Source: JALQUL01 sp040382935 (GTDB taxonomy: Bacteria > Pseudomonadota > Gammaproteobacteria > Burkholderiales > Burkholderiaceae_C). From it: 64,000 nucleotides of DNA. A program made the translations under genes and the position numbers. Location: the NCBI GenBank assembly GCA_040382935.1, contig JBEIEP010000001.1, forward strand, positions 1 through 64,000, read 5' to 3'. Below are positions 9,349 through 17,878 of this stretch, piece by piece. The first letter of the stretch is position 1, and each line of letters starts with the position of its first letter. The notes under the pieces are model-generated. The model searched no databases. It worked only from the letters and a program-made list of their open reading frames with translations, and was not told the DNA's origin.

Positions 9349-9579
9349 ATGCACGGGACTACCCTTTCATTTCGGGCACCGGACGACTTTGCTGCGCAAG
9401 TTCGGTCGCTAGCCAGCAGCGTTGGCCTTAAGAGTTCTGATTACATACGTCAGGCCGTTGCGGAAAAGAACGAACAGATGATGGCGCAACGCATTGCGAT
9501 GCTCTCCAAAGAGCTATCGGTCGAGCACCTCTCCTTCAACGAGTCCCTTGAGGGCGCTTTAGAAGATGGCCTTGATTAA
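9349..9579 (+). CDS. ribbon-helix-helix antitoxin of a MazF/PemK-type module
   Basis: A 76-residue protein starting at ATG 9349 (MHGTTLSFRAPDD) with AAGGA just upstream. An upstream in-frame extension to 9316 would run through the palindromic operator and is not favoured. The N-terminus looks like a ribbon-helix-helix DNA-binding domain: a short beta strand (TTLSFRAP), then helices around DDFAAQVRSLASSVG and KSSDYIRQAVAEKNEQM. The acidic C-terminus (SLEGALEDGLD) would wrap the toxin. Its last 14 bp overlap the toxin gene, typical of co-translated toxin-antitoxin pairs. It probably neutralises the toxin and represses the operon. Confidence 0.75.
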   Translation: MHGTTLSFRAPDDFAAQVRSLASSVGLKSSDYIRQAVAEKNEQMMAQRIAMLSKELSVEHLSFNESLEGALEDGLD

Positions 9580-9934
9580 GGTGCTACGCGGACAAATCTG
9601 GGAGGTCAACCTAGAGCCGCAAACCCACAAAGAAGAACCCGGCAAACGCAATCGTCCAGCACTGGTCATTCAAACCGACCTTTTGAACGCCAACGGGCAC
9701 CCCACCACCATCGTGGTGATGGGTACCACCAAGGTGAGACGTGACAAAGACTACTTTCCACTTCGTGTGGCATTGGTCAACCAACCCGGGTTGGCGCAAG
9801 AAACCGATCTGCTCATCGATCAAATTCGCGCCATCTCAAATCAACGATTCATGGGGAATGGGCCATTGACGACCTTAGGTGCCAATCACCTAAAACGTGT
9901 GGAAGAGGCGCTTAAGTTGCTCACTGGTCGATAA
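9566..9934 (+). CDS. MazF/PemK-family endoribonuclease toxin
   Basis: A 122-residue PemK/MazF-like protein. The family N-terminus is clear: RGQIWEVNLEP followed by GKRNRPALVIQTDLLN. TTIVVMGTTK and ETDLLIDQIRAISNQRF, the usual second half with the D-Q-R active-site region, follow. Members cleave single-stranded mRNA to stop translation. The start at 9566 lies inside the antitoxin gene (14-bp overlap). The pair sits at the left edge of the accessory island, just after prmC, and may stabilise it (inference). It is convergent with the rhodanese gene, 12 bp away. Confidence 0.85.
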   Translation: MALIKVLRGQIWEVNLEPQTHKEEPGKRNRPALVIQTDLLNANGHPTTIVVMGTTKVRRDKDYFPLRVALVNQPGLAQETDLLIDQIRAISNQRFMGNGPLTTLGANHLKRVEEALKLLTGR

Positions 9935-9946
9935 AGAACTGCAAAC

Positions 9947-10294
9947 TTATTCGCCCAAACTGGGTTGTATCGGCTTTACCCAGCCCTCATTCCCCGCCTT
10001 TTCCCAAGCCGAAAACCCGCCTTCCAGGTACTTGGCTTCTTTGCCCATCGCACGCAAGGCGGCGCTTAGGCCCTGACCAATCTCGTGCCCATGCGCACAA
10101 ACAAACACTAGGGGTTGGGGCATGGCAGCCAGTTCGTCTTTCCAGTCCAGCCATAGGGCAGGGTCGCGCCAGATGGCACACTCAATCATCATGCCAGAGG
10201 CAAGCCTGACACCCGCCCGCCTCACATCTACCAGAACAGGTGCTGGGCTTTGCGCCATACACACGCTTAAATCAGCAACAGAAATCGCAGCCAT
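9947..10294 (-). CDS. rhodanese-domain protein of the chromate operon
   Basis: A 115-residue single rhodanese domain. It has the entry strand VLVDVRRAGVR near residues 20-30 and the active-site loop VFVCAHGHEIGQG near 64-76 with the catalytic Cys, then YLEGGFSAWEKAG near the end. Such proteins transfer sulphane sulphur or handle thiol stress. It lies 9 bp downstream of chrA on the same strand, so it is the third gene of the chrB-chrA operon. Rhodanese genes next to chromate genes are known, but the role here is inferred from position. Confidence 0.8.
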   Translation of the reverse strand: MAAISVADLSVCMAQSPAPVLVDVRRAGVRLASGMMIECAIWRDPALWLDWKDELAAMPQPLVFVCAHGHEIGQGLSAALRAMGKEAKYLEGGFSAWEKAGNEGWVKPIQPSLGE

Positions 10295-10303
10295 GACTAT
10301 CTC

Positions 10304-11686
10304 CTAAAGTAAAAAGAGGCGCACCAATAATCCAGCCACCGCACACGCTGCAATCACATGAATCACATTGCGTTTGAACCGAAACAAGGCCACTGCCGCG
10401 CCCAGAGCGATCAGCAAAGACACCGCATCAAACCGCCCGCCCCAGCCCTGGGGCCACAGCACGTGATAGCCAAAGAAGAGCGCCAAGTTAAGGATTACGC
10501 CCACCACCGCGGCGGTAATGGCGGTTAACGGGGCCGTGAACTTGAGGTTGCCGTGGGTGCTCTCTACCAAGGGGCCACCGGCCAAGATGAACAAAAAAGA
10601 GGGCAAAAAGGTAAACCAAGTCACCAAGCAAGCGGCTACTGCACCTGCCAAAAACACAGCGTCCGGCCCAAATACGGCCTTGGTATAGCCCCCCACAAAT
10701 CCCACAAAAGCCACCACCATAATCAGTGGCCCTGGCGTGGTTTCGCCCAGCGCCAAGCCATCCATCATTTGGGTGGGCGTGAGCCAGCCGTAATGGCTTA
10801 CCGCGCCTTGGTACACATAGGGCAACACGGCATATGCGCCACCAAAGGTCAGCAACGCGGCTTTGGTAAAAAACCAGCTCATTTGCGTGAGCGGGTGACC
10901 CCAGCCTGCCATCGTGGTCAATAGCGCCATGGGCACCGCCCACAACAATGCACCCACCACCACCAGCGTGGCCAGCCTTTTAGATTTGAATTGGGTATGG
11001 GCCGACCTGGGGGTGTCATCGTCGATAAAGGCCGGGCCATAGGACTTGGCCGCTTTGCCATGCCCGCCACCGCCATTGAACCGCTGAGGCGCAACCCGCC
11101 CACCCACATAACCCACCAAGGCCGCCGCCAACACAATGGCAGGAAAGGGAACTTGAAGCGCAAACACCGCCACAAAAGAGGCCCCCGCAATGGCCCACAA
11201 CCAGGGGTTGTTGAGCGCACGCGAACCGATGCGATGCGCGGCGTGCAACACAATGGCCGTGACCGCCGGTTTAATGCCATAAAACAAACCCGCCACCAGC
11301 GGCAGATCACCATAGGCGATGTACAACCATGACAAGGCAATCAATATCACCAAAGACGGCAACACAAACAGCACGCCCGCCACCACGCCGCCCCAGGTTT
11401 TGTGCATTAGCCAACCGATGTAGGTGGCCAATTGCTGGGCCTCTGGGCCGGGCAGCAACATGCAATAGTTCAGTGCATGCAAAAAGCGCCGCTCAGAAAT
11501 CCAGCGCCGCCGCTCTACCAGCTCTTGGTGCATGATGGCAATCTGCCCGGCTGGCCCGCCAAAACTGATAAAGCCCAGCTTGAGCCAAAAGCCAAAGGCT
11601 TGCCAGAACGTTACATGGGGTGAGGCGATGCTAGGCGTCACGGTAGTGGTTGGTATGGGGGGCAGCTCGTGGCTGTTGGGGTTCAT
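10304..11686 (-). CDS. chrA: chromate efflux transporter ChrA
   Basis: A 460-residue inner-membrane protein of the CHR family, the long form with two homologous halves. Half one begins FWQAFGFWLKLGFISFGGPAGQ and contains LNYCMLLPGPEAQQLATYIG. Half two repeats the pattern with FFTKAALLTFGGAYAVLPYV and LALGETTPGPLIMVVAFVGF. About ten or more hydrophobic spans are visible. Family members export chromate using the proton gradient. The start codon overlaps the chrB stop by 4 bp, so the two are translationally coupled. Confidence 0.93.
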   Translation of the reverse strand: MNPNSHELPPIPTTTVTPSIASPHVTFWQAFGFWLKLGFISFGGPAGQIAIMHQELVERRRWISERRFLHALNYCMLLPGPEAQQLATYIGWLMHKTWGGVVAGVLFVLPSLVILIALSWLYIAYGDLPLVAGLFYGIKPAVTAIVLHAAHRIGSRALNNPWLWAIAGASFVAVFALQVPFPAIVLAAALVGYVGGRVAPQRFNGGGGHGKAAKSYGPAFIDDDTPRSAHTQFKSKRLATLVVVGALLWAVPMALLTTMAGWGHPLTQMSWFFTKAALLTFGGAYAVLPYVYQGAVSHYGWLTPTQMMDGLALGETTPGPLIMVVAFVGFVGGYTKAVFGPDAVFLAGAVAACLVTWFTFLPSFLFILAGGPLVESTHGNLKFTAPLTAITAAVVGVILNLALFFGYHVLWPQGWGGRFDAVSLLIALGAAVALFRFKRNVIHVIAACAVAGLLVRLFLL

Positions 11687-12618
11687 GGTTCGGCCTTGTC
11701 GTAAGCACCAAACAAACCATCCAACACCACAAGGGCTGCATTCAACAACGCGTCGTCGTTGCTGATGGCCTCACGCAGTCCACTCAACACCCGCTCCACA
11801 CCCACCGCTTCTGGCGGTTGTGCGCCCCCCACATCCAAGTAGTGCACCAGTTGGCCCATACGCGCCAGAGCGGGTTGGTCCAAACCAAAGCTGGCAGCCA
11901 AGACCTCAAAGGTCACCTTGTTGCCGATATGGCCAAAGGCCGCACCGTCGTAGTCAAAACCAAGGGCATCCGGTGGGCAGTCTTTGGCATCGGCCAGCCA
12001 CACGATGCGCGCTTGTGAGTCAATACAGCGCAGAATCAGCCAAGCGCTGGCCAACCGGTCCACCCAAGGGCGTGCCCGCGTGGCCCACAAACGGCCTTGG
12101 TAATCTTGCCGATTGAGGCGAGAGATAACCCCCACCCTGGATCGTGGTTCATCCGGTGACAGTGCAACCGCACAGGCCAACTCCAAGTCGGCCAAAGCGC
12201 CATCCACTTGCTGCTGCGCCTGCCCCGGAAAAAAGTCCGTCTCGGCCAAAGCCTCAAACGCTTTACGCAGTTTGCGCGCTTGCCGTGTTACCTCTTGCAC
12301 TGTCTGGGCCGTTAAGCCTTGCTTGGCTTGGTCCACCTCTTGCAACAATGCCGAATAGGCTTGGCTTCGGTCAAACAGGGATTCAAAGTTCGCCCCCATC
12401 GGCTGCTCTACCCGCAACACATAGGCCGCGCCACCGCCCTCGCGCACCTCCAAGGCCAGTGCCTCTAGCGTGGCAAGACACTGCGCCCGGTCCGGCATCA
12501 GGTAAACCCCATCCCGCAGCACCGCAGCCCCAGACGATTTAAGCGCCCGCCAAGCACGCTGCCGCAAGGTCGCGTTTTCGGTGGGGAGGGTGGTGATGAG
12601 GGTGAGCCATGGGGTCAT
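11683..12618 (-). CDS. chrB: chromate resistance regulator ChrB
   Basis: A 311-residue ChrB-type protein, first gene of the chrB-chrA-rhodanese operon. The N-terminal part (WRALKSSGAAVLRDGVYLMP near residues 23-43) is the ChrB N-domain. The C-terminal part has the ChrB C-domain signature (RPWVDRLASAWLILRCIDS, FDYDGAAFGHIGN). In characterised systems ChrB is a chromate-responsive regulator. A 15-bp-arm palindrome overlaps the predicted promoter just upstream and is its likely target. Start ATG 12618 follows a purine-rich stretch (GGGAG is too far upstream to be a strong RBS). Confidence 0.9.
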   Translation of the reverse strand: MTPWLTLITTLPTENATLRQRAWRALKSSGAAVLRDGVYLMPDRAQCLATLEALALEVREGGGAAYVLRVEQPMGANFESLFDRSQAYSALLQEVDQAKQGLTAQTVQEVTRQARKLRKAFEALAETDFFPGQAQQQVDGALADLELACAVALSPDEPRSRVGVISRLNRQDYQGRLWATRARPWVDRLASAWLILRCIDSQARIVWLADAKDCPPDALGFDYDGAAFGHIGNKVTFEVLAASFGLDQPALARMGQLVHYLDVGGAQPPEAVGVERVLSGLREAISNDDALLNAALVVLDGLFGAYDKAEP

Positions 12619-12625
12619 GGGTGGG

Positions 12626-12679
12626 AGTATACATAATTTGTAGAGATAAATTCAAATTGATTTAATCTCTACAAATTAT
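12626..12679 (-). promoter_or_regulatory. chr operon promoter and palindromic operator
   Basis: On the minus strand a -35 TTGAAT (12650-12655) and a -10 TATACT (12626-12631) are 18 bp apart, ending 8 bp upstream of the chrB ATG. A perfect inverted repeat with 15-bp arms, ATAATTTGTAGAGAT (12633-12647) and its complement (12665-12679), brackets the -35 box; its downstream arm fills most of the -35/-10 spacer. A protein bound here would block RNA polymerase. This fits repression by ChrB, or possibly another regulator. Confidence 0.65.
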
Positions 12680-12803
12680 TTTGTATGTACCCATCACAAG
12701 GGCGTTGCGATTTTCGGCGCAATGGGCGGTTCAGCGTCAAAACAGCCCATGAAGCGGCGGACCTCCTTACTGAGCGAGATTGGTCAATCCATAATTTCTA
12801 AGA

Positions 12804-15800
12804 TTTCTAAGCTGCCTATTCGGCAGTGAACGTAGACCGAGTTCGGTATTGCTGGATCCTTCATTTCTAAGCTGCCTATGCGGCAGTGCACCAAGGCGCT
12901 CACATAGCGCACGCGATCGGGCATTTCTAAGCTGCCTACGCGGCAGTGAACATCTTCCCACACAGTCTTCCGTAAGATCGAAGTTTCTAAGCTGCCTACG
13001 CGGCAGTGAACCAATGGGGCAGACGGCACCTCGTCTTTCGGCATTTCTAAGCTGCCTACGCGACAGTGAACTTTGGCTTTCTGGCGACAAGGGCCCTGCA
13101 AATTTTCTAAGCTGCCTACGCGGCAGTAAACCTTTGAGCATTGCAGAGGCCAAGGGCTTGAGCTTTCTAAGCTGCCTACGCGGCAGTGAACCACAGCGCT
13201 GCAATCGGCGCGTAGCGCGGTATTTTCTAAGCTGCCTACGCGGCAGTGAACGGTCGGTTCCGCTCCTACTTTTAGCGATGGGCGTTTCTAAGCTGCCTAC
13301 GCGGCAGTGAACAGCACACACTCCAATAAAGTGTCGCCCCACGATTTCTAAGCTGCCTACGCGGCAGTGAACTTGGTGGCGGCTATGTTCATGGCCACGC
13401 AAGTGTTTCTAAGCTGCCTACGCGGCAGTGAACTTTATAAGAATAAAAATAGAATCTGATGAATTTTTCTAAGCTGCCTACGCGGCAGTGAACATCGAAT
13501 CTCAGGCTTTGCAATGGCCCCGCACTTTTCTAAGCTGCCTACGCGGCAGTGAACGCAGTCACGAGCGCGAACGCACACTGCGGAGCATTTCTAAGCTGCC
13601 TACGCGGCAGTGAACCGATAAAATCACCGCCTGCCAGGATGTAGTCGTTTCTAAGCTGCCTACGCGGCAGTGAACACAGGGGTTGCACATCACTGTGCCA
13701 GTTCTCTTTTCTAAGCTGCCTACGCGGCAGTGAACGCCAATGCGTCTAAATTAGTAGCGTCCGTGTATTTCTAAGCTGCCTACGCGGCAGTGAATAGTTC
13801 AACGATTTTTACGCCAAGCTACACGCTTTTCTAAGCTGCCTACGCGGCAGTGAACTTTAAGTCACTTTGTTCGCACCACCTGTAGGCATTTCTAAGCTGC
13901 CTACGCGGCAGTGAACTAGGCGTCGGCGCTCTGCCTTGATTTGTGCCGTTTCTAAGCTGCCTACGCGGCAGTGAACAGCTCAACGGATACCGGCGCGGGG
14001 GGGGGTTATTTCTAAGCTGCCTACGCGGCAGTGAACAGTTGGCGGCATGGTCAAAGTGCTTATCGAAATTTCTAAGCTGCCTACGCGGCAGTGAACTGGC
14101 GACGATGGCGAATGGTTGCTATGGCACTTTTCTAAGCTGCCTACGCGGCAGTGAACTGATTAACCCCTGCTTTTGCGCAAGATTTAAGTTTCTAAGCTGC
14201 CTACGCGGCAGTGAACGGTCACTACGTCAAGCGTACCATCGACGTCTGTTTCTAAGCTGCCTACGCGGCAGTGAACAAGTGCAGGACAATTGCCCGTTTG
14301 CACATAATTTTCTAAGCTGCCTACGCGGCAGTGAACTACGACAAAAACGGCGTTTTCCACTGGCATATTTTCTAAGCTGCCTACGCGGCAGTGAACCTTA
14401 TACGCCTCATAATCGACGTACAGTTTACTTTCTAAGCTGCCTACGCGGCAGTGAACCTCTCGGTACTGGCGCTGCACCGCATACGCCCTTTCTAAGCTGC
14501 CTACGCGGCAGTGAACCGTATAAGAGGGGCGGCTGAATTGCTTTGTCAGTTTCTAAGCTGCCTACGCGGCAGTGAACAATTAAATCGCTCGAAGGCTTTA
14601 AGCACGCGTTTTCTAAGCTGCCTACGCGGCAGTGAACGGCGCTTGCCACCATCCTTCTGATCACTGTTTTTTCTAAGCTGCCTACGCGGCAGTGAACATG
14701 ATGGTCAATGGAGCCTAACAATTAAAAAATTTCTAAGCTGCCTACGCGGCAGTGAACTCTGGTAAATCGCACTTTTTCGCCGAGTTGATTTTCTAAGCTG
14801 CCTACGCGGCAGTGAACCAGAGGTGTTGCAGGTGTGGACGGACTTACTATTTCTAAGCTGCCTACGCGGCAGTGAACTCTTTAACATTGGCCTTGTTTGT
14901 ACTTTTAGATTTCTAAGCTGCCTACGCGGCAGTGAACGCTGTTGGTCTTTGCGTCTCCACGCGTCCATTGTTTCTAAGCTGCCTACGCGGCAGTGAACGC
15001 CGTATGTCTTTGTTCCACCACGCAACAACATTTCTAAGCTGCCTACGCGGCAGTGAACATCGGTAATTGGCACAAACTCGATTTTTTGGTTTTCTAAGCT
15101 GCCTACGCGGCAGTGAACTTACTTGTTTCTGGCCATGCCATTGCAACTAATTTCTAAGCTGCCTACGCGGCAGTGAACAACGCATTGTCGATAAGGTCAA
15201 GCCTATCTCGTTTCTAAGCTGCCTACGCGGCAGTGAACTTGTACAAAAGGATTGAATATGATCGACAAATTTTTCTAAGCTGCCTACGCGGCAGTGAACT
15301 TTTAATCCGACGCCTTGCGTTACTACTAAGCTTTCTAAGCTGCCTACGCGGCAGTGAACGGGTTCGCCTTCTAAAGTCACTTTTTCGAAGTTTTCTAAGC
15401 TGCCTACGCGGCAGTGAACAGTGTCTACAGTACCGCCACAGCCCTCCGCGTTTTCTAAGCTGCCTACGCGGCAGTGAACTTGAGCTACTTGCATGATCTT
15501 GTCCTTTGGGTTTTCTAAGCTGCCTACGCGGCAGTGAACTATTAATCTCTACCTGATCAGCCCCTCTATCATTTCTAAGCTGCCTACGCGGCAGTGAACA
15601 ATGCTGGTGCTTACTTTGACGTGCAGGACAATTTCTAAGCTGCCTACGCGGCAGTGAACGTAGAGCTTATACAGGAACGAATCGACGCGCATTTCTAAGC
15701 TGCCTACGCGGCAGTGAACGGTACAAGGGTGCGCACGGGGGCCGTGGTTCTTTTCTAAGCTGCCTACGCGGCAGTGAACCGTCAAACAACACTTTTTAAA

Positions 15801-17161
15801 AATATTTTCTATTTCTAAGCTGCCTACGCGGCAGTGAACGGGTTGATTATGTGATGCTCGATCATCAACTCTTTCTAAGCTGCCTACGCGGCAGTGAACG
15901 TTGAGCTACCGGCGCACCAATTATATAAAGATTTCTAAGCTGCCTACGCGGCAGTGAACGTCTGGGGGCTAGTGCAGCCTGCCATTACCTGCTTTCTAAG
16001 CTGCCTACGCGGCAGTGAACCGATTGTGGCCGATTCTTCGCGGCCAGAAACTTTTCTAAGCTGCCTACGCGGCAGTGAACGGCAGTTCTAAGGATTTGAA
16101 TGGCTTGTTTTTTTTCTAAGCTGCCTACGCGGCAGTGAACAAAAGTTGCAAAAAAGAGTGCGCGGATTGCGCCTTTCTAAGCTGCCTACGCGGCAGTGAA
16201 CTCAGCGCATTAGTGCTGCAGGGTATGAGGGACTTTCTAAGCTGCCTACGCGGCAGTGAACTCGGCGCTGCTTATTTGCCGTGTTGCCAAGTCTTTCTAA
16301 GCTGCCTACGCGGCAGTGAACGATGCTTCAGCGGTTTTTTGAAGCCACTCGGCTTTCTAAGCTGCCTACGCGGCAGTGAACCATGTATTTGTTTAGCGTT
16401 GCGGTATCCTCGTTTTCTAAGCTGCCTACGCGGCAGTGAACGCCTGATCTTGGCAGCAAGTCAAGATGTTTTATTTCTAAGCTGCCTACGCGGCAGTGAA
16501 CTCTGCTCATGGCACCCCCATGCTGCAGGTAATTTTCTAAGCTGCCTACGCGGCAGTGAACGGCGCTTGCCACCATCCTACTGCTTACAGTCTTTTCTAA
16601 GCTGCCTACGCGGCAGTGAACATCAGGCTTGTAAAAGTATCGGGTTGGCTGTTTTTCTAAGCTGCCTACGCGGCAGTGAACCGCATTTCTTTTGTCGCCC
16701 GCGAACAGCACTCTTTCTAAGCTGCCTACGCGGCAGTGAACCAGATTAAAGCCCTTTGTAGGGCGCTTTCTAGTTTCTAAGCTGCCTACGCGGCAGTGAA
16801 CATGTTGGGTGCTACTTTTGCTTCGGCCCTTCTTTTCTAAGCTGCCTACGCGGCAGTGAACTTGATACGCCTCATAATCGACGTACAGCTTACTTTCTAA
16901 GCTGCCTACGCGGCAGTGAACGAATATGATCGACAAATTTGGGGGCTATTTCGTTTCTAAGCTGCCTACGCGGCAGTGAACATGAAGATTGCCAACGATA
17001 AAACGGCGGATTTTTTCTAAGCTGCCTACGCGGCAGTGAACAAAACCTTGACATGAGGTTACGGGTATGCTAATTTCTAAGCTGCCTACGCGGCAGTGAA
17101 CAAGGACTAAAAATGACAGTAATAGCATTCGACTTTCTAAGCTGCCTACGCGGCAGTGAAC
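12804..17161 (-). CRISPR. type I-F CRISPR array, 73 repeats / 72 spacers
   Basis: A 28-bp repeat recurs every 60-61 bp. In crRNA sense (minus strand) it begins GTTCACTG, holds the Cas6f hairpin CTGCC-GCGTA-GGCAG, and ends CTTAGAAA. I count 73 copies; spacers are 32-33 bp. Transcription should run leftward from the leader at 17162-17289 beside cas6f. The leader-distal end is the oldest: repeat 1 (12804) has a GAATA loop, repeat 2 (12864) has two changes, and repeats at 13044, 13104 and 13768 have one change each. All others appear identical. Just before repeat 1, the 9-bp string ATTTCTAAG occurs twice in tandem (12794-12811), a repeat remnant. Several spacer pairs share targets (see findings). 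Long ORFs here are artefacts of the 60-bp period. Confidence 0.99.
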
Positions 17162-17289
17162 AAGGCCAATTTCAATTAAACCTCAATGAGATCAAATAGT
17201 TAGAGCCAATACTTGCGTTTAACCCATTTTTGAGGCACCCAAACAATCCGTTAAAAATCAACGGGTTGCAAAGGAGCCCCAAAAAAGGG
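17162..17289 (-). promoter_or_regulatory. CRISPR leader with two IHF-like sites
   Basis: A 128-bp AT-rich stretch between the youngest repeat and the cas6f stop codon. It contains two matches to the IHF consensus WATCAA-N4-TTR on the plus strand: 17256-17268 (AATCAACGGGTTG, 13/13) and 17190-17202 (GATCAAATAGTTA, 12/13), 66 bp apart. IHF bending of the leader is known to be needed for spacer integration in type I-E and I-F systems. This region should also hold the array promoter, but I cannot assign clear -35/-10 boxes. Confidence 0.75.
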
Positions 17290-17859
17290 TTAAAACCAGG
17301 GGATGGTTGCTGTAGAGCTTAGCCCGTAGGCGTTAAACGAGCCAGGGCTAGCCAGGCTCTGGACCTGGCCATGCACGATGAATAGTTTGAAGCGCTGTCC
17401 GGTGCTTTTGCTCTGCATGAGTATGTAGGGGGCTTCCAGCCCCAGAGAGGATTTGACGTCAATACGCGCTTGGGCTTGGTCCTCAGCAATACCCTCGCGC
17501 TGCATCAGTCGTTTGACCAATCGGCGCTTGACCCTTTCGGGATTCACCTGTGCCTGCACCCTGCGTACGGCGCGGTGCTGGGTATTAGGCGGTATGGGCT
17601 GCAAGGGTGACACCTGCACTAACTCAGTCATAGCTCCCAGCCATGTCTGACCTTGCAGCGTTTGCAGCGCAACCTGTGGTCCATGCAAACGCAACAAGTC
17701 GCCCAGGTGCCGATTGGTATGCACCGGGAAACTGACACCAATTTGATCGCTCCCCACTTGCACCAAAGCACGGTGTAGCTTGGCATACAGGGCGGCAAGC
17801 AACATCGGCGGCGTGAACTCTGGGTCCGGACGCAGGCGAATATCTAGGTAGTAGTCCAT
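17290..17859 (-). CDS. cas6f: Cas6f (Csy4) crRNA-processing endoribonuclease
   Basis: A 189-residue protein starting at ATG 17859 (MDYYLDIRLRPDPEF); upstream in-frame codons overlap cas7f and are not used. It binds the repeat hairpin, cuts at its 3' base and stays on the crRNA. His29 (AKLHRAL) sits at the position of the catalytic His of Pseudomonas Csy4. The segment MQSKSTGQRFKLFI near residues 148-161 supplies the Ser, and the C-terminus NAYGLSSTATIPWF is the family ending. Length matches the family (about 187). It is the last cas gene, 19 bp after cas7f and next to the leader. Confidence 0.96.
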   Translation of the reverse strand: MDYYLDIRLRPDPEFTPPMLLAALYAKLHRALVQVGSDQIGVSFPVHTNRHLGDLLRLHGPQVALQTLQGQTWLGAMTELVQVSPLQPIPPNTQHRAVRRVQAQVNPERVKRRLVKRLMQREGIAEDQAQARIDVKSSLGLEAPYILMQSKSTGQRFKLFIVHGQVQSLASPGSFNAYGLSSTATIPWF

Positions 17860-17878
17860 CGTCAATGCCTTTGCGTTG

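Noticed and set aside
14277..15631. Spacers 25 and 47 share GTGCAGGACAA and both read VQDN
   Set aside because: An 11-base match among 72 spacers is about what chance allows, and the base before it differs. Not claimed as a shared target.
16742..16773. Spacer 66 contains a terminator-like stem (AAAGCCC...GGGCGCTTT)
   Set aside because: Imperfect and a single case; it may come from a phage terminator but cannot be supported.
12767..17128. Many long ORFs on both strands with repeated FLSCLRGSE or VHCRVGSLE units
   Set aside because: They are the CRISPR repeat read in frame because the 60-bp period is a multiple of three. They are not proteins.
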